Position numbers and translations under genes: made by a program
Assembly (NCBI GenBank): GCA_910579725.1
Contig: CAJTUD010000002.1
Coordinates: 63,829-102,918 of the forward strand
Reading direction: 5' to 3'
Origin: an uncultured Oscillospiraceae bacterium
GTDB lineage: Bacteria; Bacillota; Clostridia; Oscillospirales; Oscillospiraceae
Length of the DNA: 39,090 nt
Shown here: positions 1 through 8,347 of the stretch, one piece after another
How the letters are laid out: each line of letters starts with the position of its first letter
Position numbering within the stretch: position 1 is the stretch's first letter
Notes under the pieces: generated by a model
The model's database searches: none
Told to the model about the DNA's origin: nothing
The model's input: only the letters and a program-made list of their open reading frames with translations

Positions 1-1232
1 AACTCCTCGATTTCCCTGATATCCAGCAGCCGGCTGCCGGTCAAATCCTCCGGACCATTTTCTGTCACCAGAATATCATTTTCCAGACGGATGCCGATCC
101 CCTCTTCTGCCACATAGATACCCGGCTCACAGGTAATGATCATTCCAGGCTCATACACAGTCTTCTCGCAGGGATCGTGGGTGTCCAATCCCAGAGAGTG
201 GGACACGCCGTGATAGTAATACTTGGACACGTCACCGTCGTCGTCAATAAGTCCGACGCTCCTCATCGCCTTTTTATAAAAATCCACCACAGCCTGATTG
301 GACTCCCTGAAAGTCATTCCGGGGCGCATCTTTTCCCGGGCCGCGTCCATGGCCTCCCGGACAATCGTGAATAGCTCCTTCTGCCGGTCTGTAAACTTTC
401 CCCCAACCGGGAAGGTACGGGAAATATCAGCAGAATAATACTGGTACTCCGCCCCCAGATCCACCAAGAGCAACTCGCCCTCCCCGGCAATACAGTTGTT
501 GTCCGAGTAGTGGAGCATTACCGCGTTTTCGCCGGAGGCGGCTATGGTTTCAAATCCGTGGCGCAGGCCGCTGCGGGCTACATAGTACTCATAATCAGCG
601 GCCCATTGGTACTCATATTCGCCGGGTCTCGCGGTTTTCAGCATGTGGCGGAGCGCCTCAACAGTGACATCCCCAGCCCGCCGGATGCATGCCACCTCCT
701 CTGGTGTCTTGACTGCCCGGAGATCCGCAATAATAGGGGCGGCGTTCTTGATCTGTACCATGGGATATTTCTCCCGAATGGTCCGGGCCAACTCCTCAGA
801 TCTGGTGGAGGCCGCATACATGGACATCCGCTCAAAGGAGAAATACACATTGGTCACTCCCCCCCAGGAAAGAGGCGAGGCAATGCGCCTTTCCAAGTCC
901 TGCATATAGCAGATTTCGCTGTCCGCTATTCCGCTGCGGCAGCTTGCTTCTTCACGGGTCAGCATTTTTCCATGCCATTTGATGACAAAATCGTCAGGTT
1001 CATCTATGAACAGCATCTCTGAGGTTTTCGCTGCCGTCTTGGACAGCAGCAGCCACACGTCCTGGGTATCAATCCCCGTCATATAGTAGAAATTGCGGTT
1101 TACGGAAAACGGATGCATCTCCTGATCGCAGCTTTTGATCGGAGCCTTCCCGGAATACAGCAGCACGATGCTGCCCTCCTCCAGCTTGTCCAGCAGCGCT
1201 TTTCTGTTGTTGGTAAAAAATTCCGCCGTCAT
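1..1232 (-). CDS. pepP: Xaa-Pro aminopeptidase (M24 metallopeptidase), 3' end cut by window edge
   Basis: Removes N-terminal residues preceding proline from peptides in the cytoplasm. The minus-strand frame opens with MTAEFFTNN at 1232, preceded by the strong SD GAGGAGGT four bases upstream, and runs off the left edge after about 410 codons. It has the aminopeptidase-P N-terminal domain (SVNRNFYYMTGID, about residues 45-57) and a pita-bread catalytic domain. All five expected dinuclear-metal ligands are visible: Asp in LLVDLGAEY (about 257), Asp in SADISRTFPVGG (about 268), His in YHGVSHSLGLD (about 346), Glu in CEPGIY (about 368) and Glu in RLENDILV (about 383). The family is usually about 410-430 residues, so only the extreme C-terminus is missing. 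It appears to be transcribed on its own, downstream of metK. Confidence 0.93.
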   Translation of the reverse strand, partial: MTAEFFTNNRKALLDKLEEGSIVLLYSGKAPIKSCDQEMHPFSVNRNFYYMTGIDTQDVWLLLSKTAAKTSEMLFIDEPDDFVIKWHGKMLTREEASCRSGIADSEICYMQDLERRIASPLSWGGVTNVYFSFERMSMYAASTRSEELARTIREKYPMVQIKNAAPIIADLRAVKTPEEVACIRRAGDVTVEALRHMLKTARPGEYEYQWAADYEYYVARSGLRHGFETIAASGENAVMLHYSDNNCIAGEGELLLVDLGAEYQYYSADISRTFPVGGKFTDRQKELFTIVREAMDAAREKMRPGMTFRESNQAVVDFYKKAMRSVGLIDDDGDVSKYYYHGVSHSLGLDTHDPCEKTVYEPGMIITCEPGIYVAEEGIGIRLENDILVTENGPEDLTGSRLLDIREIEE

Positions 1233-1310
1233 ACAGACCTCCTCATATTATGGGCATCCGCCTGCTTACAGGGGGATTGCCTACTTTTGTGCGCGCAGCG
1301 CACACTACAC

Positions 1311-1338
1311 GTTATACCACATTTTTGCAAAAGTGCAA
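1311..1338 (-). promoter_or_regulatory. Promoter for the Xaa-Pro aminopeptidase gene
   Basis: Minus strand: TTGCAC (1338-1333), 16-bp spacer, TATAAC (1316-1311) preceded by TGG, which makes an extended -10. A 7-bp inverted repeat with a 3-nt loop (1288-1304, TGTGCGC/GCGCACA) overlaps the expected start of transcription and could be an operator or a 5' hairpin. Confidence 0.5.
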
Positions 1339-1426
1339 GATAAATGGCAGTCAAATGGCAAAATTTTTATCTATAGCAAACAACTTGAGAAGCATTAAAA
1401 AACTGGAGCATAGCAGGGCAGAGAGC

Positions 1427-1450
1427 GCAGGCGGACAGATGTCCGCCTGC
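1427..1450. repeat. Perfect 11-bp inverted repeat in the metK-pepP intergenic region
   Basis: GCAGGCGGACA (1427-1437) and its exact complement (1440-1450) are separated by 2 bases. No T-tract follows directly on either strand; a T6 run on the minus strand lies about 23 bases further on (1399-1404). It could be a second terminator for metK read-through or a processing hairpin. The rest of 1233-1528 holds only the pepP promoter. Confidence 0.5.
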
Positions 1451-1528
1451 AATGGCAACGAAGCTATCCACTGTCTGATCCGCTGCACACTGATAATTTC
1501 TATTTTATTTTGCCCCTCCTCCATTCCA

Positions 1529-1560
1529 AAGGCCCCGGGAGCTGCTACTCCCGGGGCCTT
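1529..1560 (-). terminator. Terminator-like hairpin after metK
   Basis: A perfect 13-bp stem (1529-1541 with 1548-1560, AAGGCCCCGGGAG) and a 6-nt loop start 16 bases beyond the metK stop. The stem is very GC-rich but the following minus-strand sequence is not T-rich, so efficiency is uncertain. Confidence 0.6.
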
Positions 1561-1575
1561 CCATATTCCTGCGCT

Positions 1576-2730
1576 TTATTTTGCCGCCCGCAGCGCGTCC
1601 ACCATGTCCAAACGCTCCCAGGGCAGGTCCACATCCGTCCGGCCAAAGTGACCATAGGCGGCGGTCTGCTCATAGATAGGCCGGCGAAGATTCAAATGGG
1701 TGATGATCTTGCCGGGCCGGAGGTCAAAATGATCACGGACAATTGCACTCAGGCGCTCGTCGGACACCACGCCGGTGCCCTGGCTGTCCACCAGGACAGA
1801 AACAGGCTCGCTGACGCCGATGGCGTAGGCCAGCTCGATGTTGCACCGCCGGGCCAGACCGGCGGCGACGATATTCTTCGCCACATAACGGGCCATATAG
1901 GCGCCGGATCGGTCCACTTTGGTGGGGTCCTTGCCGGAGAAGCAGCCGCCGCCATGGCTGGCCGCTCCACCGTAAGTGTCCACGATAATCTTTCGTCCGG
2001 TCAGTCCGCTGTCGCCTACGGGACCGCCAATGACAAAGCGGCCGGTGGGGTTGATATAAAACCGTGTCTCCCTGTCGATATATCTGGCGGGAATGACGGG
2101 CTTGACCACAGTCTCAATAATAGCCTCCCGCAGCGCCTCAATGGAGATTTCAGGATCATGCTGGGTAGACACTACAATGGCGGGGCAGCGCATCACCTTG
2201 CCCTCGCCGTCGTACTCCACCGTAACCTGGCTCTTGCCGTCAGGACGCAGCCAGTTCAGCTCGCCGCTCTTGCGCATGGCAGCCAGACGGCGGCACAGGC
2301 TGTGGGACAGAGCGATGGGCGCAGGCATCAGCTCCTCCGTCTCATCGCAGGCGTAGCCGAACATCATGCCCTGGTCCCCCGCACCGATGGTCTCGTCGTT
2401 TTCACCGTCCACACCCATGGCGATGTCGCCGCTCTGCTCGTCAATAGTGGTCAGCACCGAGCAGCTGCGGGCATCGAATCCATAGGCGGGATTGTTATAG
2501 CCGATTTTATCCACTGTGCGGCGCACAATATGGGGAATGTCCACATAGCAATGTGTGGAGATTTCCCCCATCACCATCACCATACCGGTGGTGGTCACAG
2601 TTTCGCATGCCACACGGCCATTGGGGTCCTCCGCCAGAATGGCGTCCAGCACCGCGTCGGAGATCTGGTCGCAGATCTTGTCCGGATGTCCCTCAGTGAC
2701 AGATTCAGATGTAAAGATACGATTTGCCAT
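1576..2730 (-). CDS. metK: S-adenosylmethionine synthetase (methionine adenosyltransferase)
   Basis: Makes S-adenosylmethionine from methionine and ATP as a cytoplasmic tetramer. The 384 residues match the usual family length. Signatures are GHPDKICDQISDA (about 15-27, ATP and metal binding), GAGDQGMMFGYA (about 117-128, MetK signature 1) and GGGCFSGKDPTKVDRSGAYM (about 260-280, the glycine-rich and Lys/Asp signature). ATG at 2730 follows the SD GTGAGGA. The gene stands alone behind a SAM-I riboswitch and a consensus promoter, so it should be shut off when its own product accumulates. A strong hairpin follows the stop. Confidence 0.98.
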   Translation of the reverse strand: MANRIFTSESVTEGHPDKICDQISDAVLDAILAEDPNGRVACETVTTTGMVMVMGEISTHCYVDIPHIVRRTVDKIGYNNPAYGFDARSCSVLTTIDEQSGDIAMGVDGENDETIGAGDQGMMFGYACDETEELMPAPIALSHSLCRRLAAMRKSGELNWLRPDGKSQVTVEYDGEGKVMRCPAIVVSTQHDPEISIEALREAIIETVVKPVIPARYIDRETRFYINPTGRFVIGGPVGDSGLTGRKIIVDTYGGAASHGGGCFSGKDPTKVDRSGAYMARYVAKNIVAAGLARRCNIELAYAIGVSEPVSVLVDSQGTGVVSDERLSAIVRDHFDLRPGKIITHLNLRRPIYEQTAAYGHFGRTDVDLPWERLDMVDALRAAK

Positions 2731-2764
2731 AAAAATTTCCTCACTTTCTTGTGTTTTTGACGGA

Positions 2765-2915
2765 AAACGAGAAAAAGCACGCCGGACGGCGTGCTTTTGA
2801 AAGATTTCGCTTTCCTCATCTCGCGCTGACCGCCGGAATTGGCACCTTGCGTAAAGCAGGTTGCCGTGGTTTCATCGGGCCGTTCCCTCCGCCACTCTTG
2901 ATAAGGTATTCACTT
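2765..2915 (-). ncRNA. SAM-I (S-box) riboswitch with intrinsic terminator, controlling metK
   Basis: The minus strand carries the S-box core almost exactly: TTATCAAGAGTGG, then CGGAGGGAACGGCCCGATG, AAACCACGGCAACC, and AAGGTGCCAATTCC. Helix P1 is CCTTATC (2907-2901) pairing with GATGAGG (2818-2812). The expression platform is a 12-bp hairpin (2773-2798, AAAAGCACGCC with its complement) followed by TTTTTCTCGTTTT towards 2765, a classic Rho-independent terminator. In this family SAM binding stabilises P1, frees the terminator and stops transcription of metK. The aptamer is assigned by sequence and folding; ligand response is inferred from the family. Confidence 0.95.
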
Positions 2916-2938
2916 GTGGTACCTCTTGGTACGAGTTT

Positions 2939-2967
2939 ATTATACGACGTTCCTCTCTGATTGTCAA
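2939..2967 (-). promoter_or_regulatory. Consensus sigma-A promoter of the SAM-I riboswitch and metK
   Basis: TTGACA (2967-2962), 17-bp spacer, TATAAT (2944-2939) on the minus strand. Both hexamers are perfect, with transcription expected to begin near 2932, just ahead of the aptamer. Confidence 0.9.
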
Positions 2968-3012
2968 CACAGGCAATCCTGTTTTTTTCAATATTTTCAT
3001 CGGACGGCGTCC

Positions 3013-3213
3013 CTATTCAAAGACAAATATATCCTCAATAGCCGCGCCCACCGCCCGGGAGATGTCCACCGCCAGCTTCAGCGACGGATTGTACTGGGCC
3101 TTTTCCAGCCGCATGATGGTCTCCCGCCTTACTCCTACCAGCTCCGCCAGTTCCCCCTGGGTCATCCCCTTTAGCGTGCGGTAAGTTTTCAGGTTGCAGG
3201 TGAAGCCCTCCAT
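3013..3213 (-). CDS. Small XRE/Cro-type helix-turn-helix regulator
   Basis: A 66-residue DNA-binding protein that is almost nothing but one HTH-3 domain. The helix-turn-helix is in GMTQGELAELVGVRRETIM (about 16-34), followed by RLEKAQYNPSLKLAVDISRAV and the typical DIFVFE end. Its ATG overlaps the stop of the upstream membrane-protein gene by one base (TAATG), so the two are translationally coupled. Compact XRE proteins of this kind often regulate their own operon together with a small membrane protein. Repeated GTGATA boxes around the operon promoter (3925-3961) are plausible binding sites. The target is inferred; the fold is clear. Confidence 0.9.
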   Translation of the reverse strand: MEGFTCNLKTYRTLKGMTQGELAELVGVRRETIMRLEKAQYNPSLKLAVDISRAVGAAIEDIFVFE

Positions 3214-3899
3214 TACTCGTCCTCCTCCATCGCCGAGGCGTCATCGTGGTCGTAGCGGTAGAGCAGGTACTCCGAGAGGAACATGGTCAGCGCCACGGCC
3301 AGGGCGATGCCGGCAATCAGGATAGGCGCAATCAATTCCGATCGGGAGCGGCTGTGCTGGCCCGCCAGAATTAGGAGAAGCACGATAATAGAAAAGCCCA
3401 CCCGGTAAGCTTTCAGCTCCGCCCGGACGACGTTTTCCCTGTAGCGCTCGTCCATGAGTGTATTTGACATCTTCCCCTCAAAGAAAAATCCGAAGAAACC
3501 GAAAAACGCGAAGAAGACAAAGAGCGACGCATCTCCCCAGGACCTGTAGGACCAGACTCCTGCAAAACCAAAGAAGCCCAGGAAACCCAGCAGACCAAAT
3601 CTGGGACTCAGCCGCCGGGTGCGGCCTGTCTTCGCCACATGCTCCTTTTGAGCCCTGATCCCCCGGACCAGCAGGAACGCCAGGTACAGGACATACAGGA
3701 CGTCCAGCGCCACGGCCAGAAGCATAGGAATATCCGTCGGCTCAAAGGCATAGGAATGCATGGGATAGACAAGCTTGCCGCCGTTGTACGTCAGGTCGTA
3801 CCACACCGCCGCCCCCGTCAGCACCGCACATACCGCACCGCCAGCTACCAGCGTCAGCCAGTGGGGATGTTTGGATGTGTTGTTACCGCTTGTGTTCAT
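3213..3899 (-). CDS. Multi-pass membrane protein, DUF3796-like
   Basis: 228 residues with no recognised catalytic motif. Hydrophobic segments lie at about 14-34, 58-80, 104-122 (LLGFLGFFGFAG), 126-145, 165-185 and 190-212. The aromatic Gly-Phe repeat LGFLGFFGF resembles DUF3796 membrane proteins, which commonly sit next to a small XRE regulator as here. The tail is acidic (DDASAMEEDE). It is first in a two-gene operon with the XRE gene (TAATG overlap) behind a strong promoter whose -10 is embedded in repeated GTGATA boxes. A role in a signal- or stress-responsive membrane system is a guess; the substrate is unknown. Confidence 0.8.
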   Translation of the reverse strand: MNTSGNNTSKHPHWLTLVAGGAVCAVLTGAAVWYDLTYNGGKLVYPMHSYAFEPTDIPMLLAVALDVLYVLYLAFLLVRGIRAQKEHVAKTGRTRRLSPRFGLLGFLGFFGFAGVWSYRSWGDASLFVFFAFFGFFGFFFEGKMSNTLMDERYRENVVRAELKAYRVGFSIIVLLLILAGQHSRSRSELIAPILIAGIALAVALTMFLSEYLLYRYDHDDASAMEEDE

Positions 3900-3924
3900 A
3901 GAAAAATCCTCCTCAACCGTAGTA

Positions 3925-3980
3925 GTGATATATTTATCACTTTATAAGACAAATATATCACTTCCTTTTTTGTTTGTCAA
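3925..3980 (-). promoter_or_regulatory. Promoter and candidate operator of the DUF3796-like/XRE operon
   Basis: Minus strand: TTGACA (3980-3975), 17-bp spacer, TATATT (3957-3952). GTGATATATT overlaps the -10, and a second box GTGATAAATATATCAC (3940-3925), a near-perfect palindrome, lies just past the start site. Two sites at these places fit repression by the co-transcribed XRE protein. Confidence 0.65.
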
Positions 3981-4108
3981 GCACAAATATGACAAATACA
4001 TCTCTTTTTTATTGAAGAGCTTCTACAGCGTTCGCCGCACGCTTCGACACGGAGGGAAAATTTCTTCAGGAACGTCCTGGAATTTGTGGAAAAACGGCGT
4101 TTTCTCCC

Positions 4109-4137
4109 TTGACGGGAGGCTGGACAATGTGTATCAT
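4109..4137 (+). promoter_or_regulatory. Promoter of ftsEX
   Basis: TTGACG (4109-4114), 17-bp spacer, TATCAT (4132-4137). Transcription would start near 4144, about 70 bases before the ftsE start codon. Nothing else recognisable lies in 3981-4108. Confidence 0.6.
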
Positions 4138-4215
4138 AGATAAATGTAGGATTTTGTCCTTTTATGGGCGACACAGGATATCGGCCTCGCCGGCTGGAAA
4201 GGGTACGCAAACAGC

Positions 4216-4902
4216 ATGATACGTTTGACAGATGTAGTAAAGGAATATCCCAACGGCACCCACGCCCTCAATGGTCTTTCCATGGAAATTCAGGACGGGG
4301 AGTTCGTATTTATGGTTGGTCCCTCGGGCAGCGGGAAGTCCACGGTGATCAAGCTGCTGATCGGGGAAATTGAACCCACAGAGGGCCGTGTGATGGTCAA
4401 CGGCTTCTCTCTGCGCAACATCAAGGAGTGGCAGGTCCCGCATCTGCGCCGGACGGTGGGAATTATTTTTCAGAATTTCCGGCTGATTGAGCACAAATCA
4501 GTATATGATAATATGGTATTCGCCATGCGGGCAGTGGGCGCGGGACCCCGGGAGATCAAAAAGCGCATTCCCTACTGTCTGAATCTGGTGGGGCTGGAGA
4601 ACAAGAGCCGGCGGCTGCCCTCGGAGCTTTCCGGCGGCGAGCAGCAGCGGGTGGCCATTGCCCGGGCACTGCTCAACAACCCCAGTACCATCATTGCAGA
4701 CGAGCCCACCGGAAACCTGGACCCTGCCCGTTCCCTGGAGATCATGCGGCTGCTGGAGCAAATAAACGCATTGGGAACCACGGTGCTGGTGGTAACGCAT
4801 GAAAAGGATCTGGTGAACCGCTTCGACAAGCGAGTGGTAATGCTGGAACGGGGCCGGGTAGTCAGCGACGGCCACGGGTACTATGGAAGGAGAGCGCAGT
4901 GA
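4216..4902 (+). CDS. ftsE: Cell-division ABC transporter ATPase FtsE
   Basis: ATPase partner of the membrane protein FtsX. In the family the pair acts at the division site or lateral wall to activate peptidoglycan hydrolases rather than to transport a solute. 228 residues, the normal length. Walker A GPSGSGKST lies at about 35-43, a Q-loop in GIIFQNFRLI (about 80-89), the ABC signature LSGGEQQRVAIARAL (about 137-151), Walker B IIADEPTGNLD (about 158-168) and the switch His in VTHEKD. ATG at 4216 follows AAAGGG. The stop overlaps the ftsX start (GTGA), so the two are coupled. Confidence 0.96.
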   Translation: MIRLTDVVKEYPNGTHALNGLSMEIQDGEFVFMVGPSGSGKSTVIKLLIGEIEPTEGRVMVNGFSLRNIKEWQVPHLRRTVGIIFQNFRLIEHKSVYDNMVFAMRAVGAGPREIKKRIPYCLNLVGLENKSRRLPSELSGGEQQRVAIARALLNNPSTIIADEPTGNLDPARSLEIMRLLEQINALGTTVLVVTHEKDLVNRFDKRVVMLERGRVVSDGHGYYGRRAQ

Positions 4903-5792
4903 ACAGGCATAATTTTTTCTATTTTATCCGCGAGGGTGCATTTAATATGTTCAGCCACGGCTTCATGTCCTTTGCCGCCGTGGGCATCACGGTGGCCTGT
5001 CTGCTGATTATGGGTACCTTTACCCTGGTAGCAGTGAATGCCAACGCCATGCTGGCGGATATGGAGAGTCAAAATCAGATCCTGGCTTTTGTGGAAAAGG
5101 GCATGAGCGAACAGGATGCCCGGGCGCTGGGGCGTGAAATACTGAAGGTAGACAATGTGGTCAAAGCCACGTTCATCTCCAACGAGGAGGCCGCCAGAAC
5201 CTTCCGGGACAAGTACGAGGACGATGAGCTGTTCCAGGGGCTGCCGGATGAAAACTTCCGCCACCGGTACGCAATTGATCTGGAAGATATCGGCTATATG
5301 CGTCAGACCAAGGAGGCCCTGGAGGAGCTGCCTGGCATCGGAAAGGGCAATGTCAACGCCTATGAGGACGAAGCGGCAGGGTTTATTACCATCCGCAATG
5401 TGGCGGGCGTGGTGTGCGTGGTACTGATCGCGGTACTGTTCGTGGTGTCGGTGTTCATTATTGCCAATACTATTAAACTGACCACTTTTGACCGGCGGGA
5501 CGATATTGCCATTATGAAGATGGTGGGAGCAACCAACAGCTTTATCCGCTGGCCCTTTGTGTATGAGGGCTTTCTGTTGGGGCTGTTCTCCGCAGTGATC
5601 GGTTTTTTCCTGCAATGGGGACTGTACGAAGCTGTGGCCCGGTCGGTGGCTACCAACGACACCATCAATCTCATCAGCGTGGTTCCCTTTGAGAGCATGT
5701 GGACCTATGTGGCTGCCATCTTCGCCGGAGCGGGGATGCTCATCGGCGTGGGCGGCAGTCTCAGTGCAATCCGGAAGTTTTTGCAGGTCTGA
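4899..5792 (+). CDS. ftsX: Cell-division permease-like protein FtsX
   Basis: Integral membrane partner of FtsE that passes ATPase-driven conformational change to extracellular peptidoglycan hydrolases. 297 residues with the FtsX layout: a short cytoplasmic N-terminus, TM1 (about 22-45), a large extracellular loop (about 46-165, including SNEEAARTFRDKYEDDELF), then TM2 (about 168-192), TM3 (about 215-245) and TM4 (about 265-288) carrying the FtsX/MacB-type permease domain (FDRRDDIAIMKMVGATNSFI). The start is GTG at 4899 after GGAAGGAGAG, overlapping ftsE by four bases. The target hydrolase is not encoded nearby. Confidence 0.95.
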   Translation: MNRHNFFYFIREGAFNMFSHGFMSFAAVGITVACLLIMGTFTLVAVNANAMLADMESQNQILAFVEKGMSEQDARALGREILKVDNVVKATFISNEEAARTFRDKYEDDELFQGLPDENFRHRYAIDLEDIGYMRQTKEALEELPGIGKGNVNAYEDEAAGFITIRNVAGVVCVVLIAVLFVVSVFIIANTIKLTTFDRRDDIAIMKMVGATNSFIRWPFVYEGFLLGLFSAVIGFFLQWGLYEAVARSVATNDTINLISVVPFESMWTYVAAIFAGAGMLIGVGGSLSAIRKFLQV

Positions 5793-5804
5793 TTTGTATC
5801 ATAG

Positions 5805-5837
5805 AAAATCCGTGAGCGGTTCGCCCACGGATTTTTT
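5805..5837 (+). terminator. Rho-independent terminator after ftsX
   Basis: AAAATCCGTG (5805-5814) pairs with CACGGATTTT (5826-5835) around an inner GCG/CGC stem. A run of six T (5832-5837) overlaps the end of the right arm. Confidence 0.85.
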
Positions 5838-5934
5838 CATAAATTCAGCAGCTTCCGATTCTTCTCACCGAATTCCTTTCCCACAGTACCGTCAAAACGA
5901 TTGAAAAAAGAAAAGTTCAGCGGATAAAATGGCC

Positions 5935-5960
5935 TGCGGCGGCGATGCTGTCCTGCCGCA
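5935..5960 (-). terminator. Weak terminator-like hairpin after arcC
   Basis: TGCGGC (5935-5940) and GCCGCA (5955-5960) form a short GC stem 17 bases beyond the arcC stop, followed on the minus strand by GGCCATTTTATCC. Only partly terminator-like; together with the ftsX terminator it separates the convergent genes. Confidence 0.4.
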
Positions 5961-5976
5961 ATCCTTTTTCCTCCGC

Positions 5977-6918
5977 TCACTGCCGGATCACAGTCCCCGT
6001 CTTCCCGGCAATACCGTCCCTTGCCTTCTCCAGAAGGGTGATGAGCGCCTTTCTGCCGGGCTTGGACTCCGCAAACTTCACTGCCGCCTCCACCTTGGGC
6101 AGCATGGAGCCGGGTGCAAACTGCCCCTCGGCGGCGTATGCCCTGGCCTCCTCCGGCGTCATGGTGTCCAGCCAACGTTCGTTCTCCTTGCGGAAATTCA
6201 CCGCCACCTTTTCTACAGCGGTAAGAATAATCAGCATATCTGCATCCAGCTGTTCCGCCAACAGCTCAGAGGCAAAATCCTTGTCGATCACCGCCGCCGC
6301 ACCCTTGAGATGGTTCTTCTCTGTACGGTAGACCGGAATCCCTCCTCCACCGCAGCAGATCACCAGATGGCCGTCTTCGGTGAGCGCCCGGATGGCTCCA
6401 GCCTCGATGATGTGCTTGGGCTTTGGGGACGCCACGTACCGCCTCCAGCCGCGTCCCGCATCCTCCCGGACTGGATTGCCGGTGGACTCGCGGTAGGCCT
6501 GGGCCTCTGCCTCGGTCATAAACTTTCCGATCGGCTTGGTGGGATTCTCAAAGGCGGGGTCTGACGGGTCCACCTCCACCTGGGTGACGATGGAACACAC
6601 AGGCATATTGGTGATGCCCCGGTCCAGCAGCTCCTCCCGAAATGCGTTTTGCAAATCGTATCCGATATACGCCTGGCTCATGGCCCCGCAAACAGACAGA
6701 GGCGTGTAGCCCTGGGAAGGATCCTCCTTCTGGAGAGCAGACATGGCGTTGTTGATAATACCCACCTGGGGACCATTGCCGTGAGCCACCACAACCTGGA
6801 TGCCGTCTTCGATGAGGTCCACGATGGCCTTCGCCGTGATTTTCACCGCCTCCGCCTGCTCGGGAAGGGTGCTGCCCAGGGCGTTGCCGCCCAGGGCGAT
6901 GACAATGCGTTTACTCAT
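5977..6918 (-). CDS. arcC: Carbamate kinase
   Basis: Catalyses carbamoyl phosphate + ADP to ATP + carbamate (then NH3 + CO2), the energy-yielding last step of fermentations that pass through a carbamoyl-phosphate-forming transcarbamylase. 313 residues, the usual length. Family motifs are IALGGNAL (6-13), AHGNGPQVG (about 64-72), CCGGGGIPV (about 213-221), VIDKDFASELLAEQLDAD (about 236-253) and PEEARAYAAEGQFAPGSMLPK (in two pieces, about 268-290). ATG at 6918 follows GCGAGGAAA. Downstream of ygeW on the same strand, it is the natural ATP-harvesting partner of the YgeW transcarbamylase; no arginine deiminase (arcA) is present. Confidence 0.95.
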   Translation of the reverse strand: MSKRIVIALGGNALGSTLPEQAEAVKITAKAIVDLIEDGIQVVVAHGNGPQVGIINNAMSALQKEDPSQGYTPLSVCGAMSQAYIGYDLQNAFREELLDRGITNMPVCSIVTQVEVDPSDPAFENPTKPIGKFMTEAEAQAYRESTGNPVREDAGRGWRRYVASPKPKHIIEAGAIRALTEDGHLVICCGGGGIPVYRTEKNHLKGAAAVIDKDFASELLAEQLDADMLIILTAVEKVAVNFRKENERWLDTMTPEEARAYAAEGQFAPGSMLPKVEAAVKFAESKPGRKALITLLEKARDGIAGKTGTVIRQ

Positions 6919-7108
6919 GATTTGTTTCCTCGCTCTTCTTAACCGTTTTATTGTTCTGCATCAATGATTATTTTTTTGCATGTATGACAGTAATATGCTG
7001 CCACAGCCGCATGGGCTGATAAATAATATTTTACAAGAACAATACCATTTGCGCTTTTTGCCTATCTTGTACTGCCCCTTGCTTCCCCTTATTGTCCTTC
7101 TGATTGAG

Positions 7109-7135
7109 AAAGGGAGTACCCCCGGTACTCCCTTT
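7109..7135 (-). terminator. Hairpin between ygeW and arcC
   Basis: A perfect 12-bp stem (AAAGGGAGTACC, 7109-7120, with 7124-7135) and a 3-nt loop, 19 bases beyond the ygeW stop. The minus-strand follow-on (CTCAATCAG) lacks a good T-tract, so it may attenuate or stabilise mRNA rather than fully stop transcription into arcC. In 6919-7108 I see no convincing separate promoter. Confidence 0.55.
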
Positions 7136-7153
7136 CCTGTTTGGCCGGATGGC

Positions 7154-8347
7154 TTAGAATTCCTTCCGCTTCTCTCCGCGCCTCTCCAGATCCCGCAGTG
7201 CAGCCACGGGGTCCTTGACCTTGCTGAGGAAGATCATGGCGGCGATGATATAAGGCTTGAAGGACGCCTCCTTATACAGCGGCTCAATATACCGGTCGAA
7301 CACGCTGTTGTCTACCTCGCCCTGTCTGCAGCTCAGTCCGGAAATGTCGGCAGGCAGGCAGTGCATGTAGAGGGCCTTGCCGTCCTTGGTGAGCTTCATC
7401 ATCTCCTCAGTGCAGGACCAGTCTTTATGCTCGGCGTTCTGGGCCAGCAGCTCCTTCTCCAGCGCGTCGATGCCGGCCTTGTCGCCCTCCCGGTAGAGCT
7501 TCGTGCGCCTCTCCATAGCCTTGAAGGGTGCCCAGGACTTGGGGTAGACGATGTCGGCGTCCTTGAACGCCTCCTCCATGAAGTTGACCTTTTTGAAAGA
7601 ACCGCCGGAGGCTTCGGCATTCTTCGCTGCGATCTCCTCCACCTCGGGCAGAATCTCATATCCCTCCGGGTGCGCCAGCGTCACATCCATGCCAAAGCGG
7701 GTAAACAGGCCGATGATTCCCTGGGGCACGCTCAGAGGCTTGCCGTAGCTGGGAGAATAGGCCCAGGTCATGGCAACCTTTTTGCCCTTCAGGTTCTCCA
7801 CGCCGCCCATCTCATGGATGACGTGCAGCAGATCCGCCATGGCCTGAGTGGGGTGGTCCACGTCGCACTGGAGATTCACCAAGGTGGGACGCTGCTCCAG
7901 AATGCCCTTCTCATAGCCCTCGTCCAGAGCGTCCATAAAGGTTTTCTGATACTTGTGTCCTTCCTCAATAAACATATCGTCCCGGATACCGATCACATCG
8001 GCCATGAAGGACACCATGTTGGCGGTTTCTCTCACAGTCTCGCCGTGGGCGATCTGGCTGGTTTTTTCATCCAGGTCCTTGATGTCCAGGCCCAGCAGGT
8101 TGCAGGCAGAGGCAAAGGAGAACCGTGTTCTGGTGGAATTGTCCCGGAAAATGGAAATTCCCAGACCGGAGTCAAAGATCCTGGTAGAGATATTTCTTTC
8201 TCTCAGGTCGCGGAGAGCGTCCGCTACAGTAAAGATAGCGTCCAGCTCATCGTCCGTTTTGTCCCAGGTCCAGTAGAAGTCGTTCTTGTACATGTTATTG
8301 ATTTGCAGCTTCTCCAAGTGCTGCGCCAGGTTTTCTGTTTTGCTCAT
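7154..8347 (-). CDS. ygeW: Knotted carbamoyltransferase YgeW
   Basis: Member of the aspartate/ornithine transcarbamylase superfamily. The YgeW branch is known as a knotted, probably catabolic transcarbamylase whose physiological substrate is not settled. 397 residues, matching YgeW rather than the shorter OTCase (about 330). Carbamoyl-phosphate site residues are STRTR at 71-75 and HPTQ at 165-168; the HCLP motif is near 331 (YMHCLPADISG), and an acidic EKTSQIAHGETVRET segment (about 94-108) is typical of the branch. ATG at 8347 follows AAAAGGAGAAAA. It lies between ygeY and arcC on one strand, which suggests phosphorolysis of a carbamoylated amino compound to carbamoyl phosphate for ATP synthesis by ArcC. 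The compound cannot be told from sequence. Confidence 0.93.
   Translation of the reverse strand: MSKTENLAQHLEKLQINNMYKNDFYWTWDKTDDELDAIFTVADALRDLRERNISTRIFDSGLGISIFRDNSTRTRFSFASACNLLGLDIKDLDEKTSQIAHGETVRETANMVSFMADVIGIRDDMFIEEGHKYQKTFMDALDEGYEKGILEQRPTLVNLQCDVDHPTQAMADLLHVIHEMGGVENLKGKKVAMTWAYSPSYGKPLSVPQGIIGLFTRFGMDVTLAHPEGYEILPEVEEIAAKNAEASGGSFKKVNFMEEAFKDADIVYPKSWAPFKAMERRTKLYREGDKAGIDALEKELLAQNAEHKDWSCTEEMMKLTKDGKALYMHCLPADISGLSCRQGEVDNSVFDRYIEPLYKEASFKPYIIAAMIFLSKVKDPVAALRDLERRGEKRKEF

Noticed and set aside
1510..2760. 416-codon plus-strand frame opposite metK
   Set aside because: Antisense to metK and its terminator; composition is that of reversed MetK codons.
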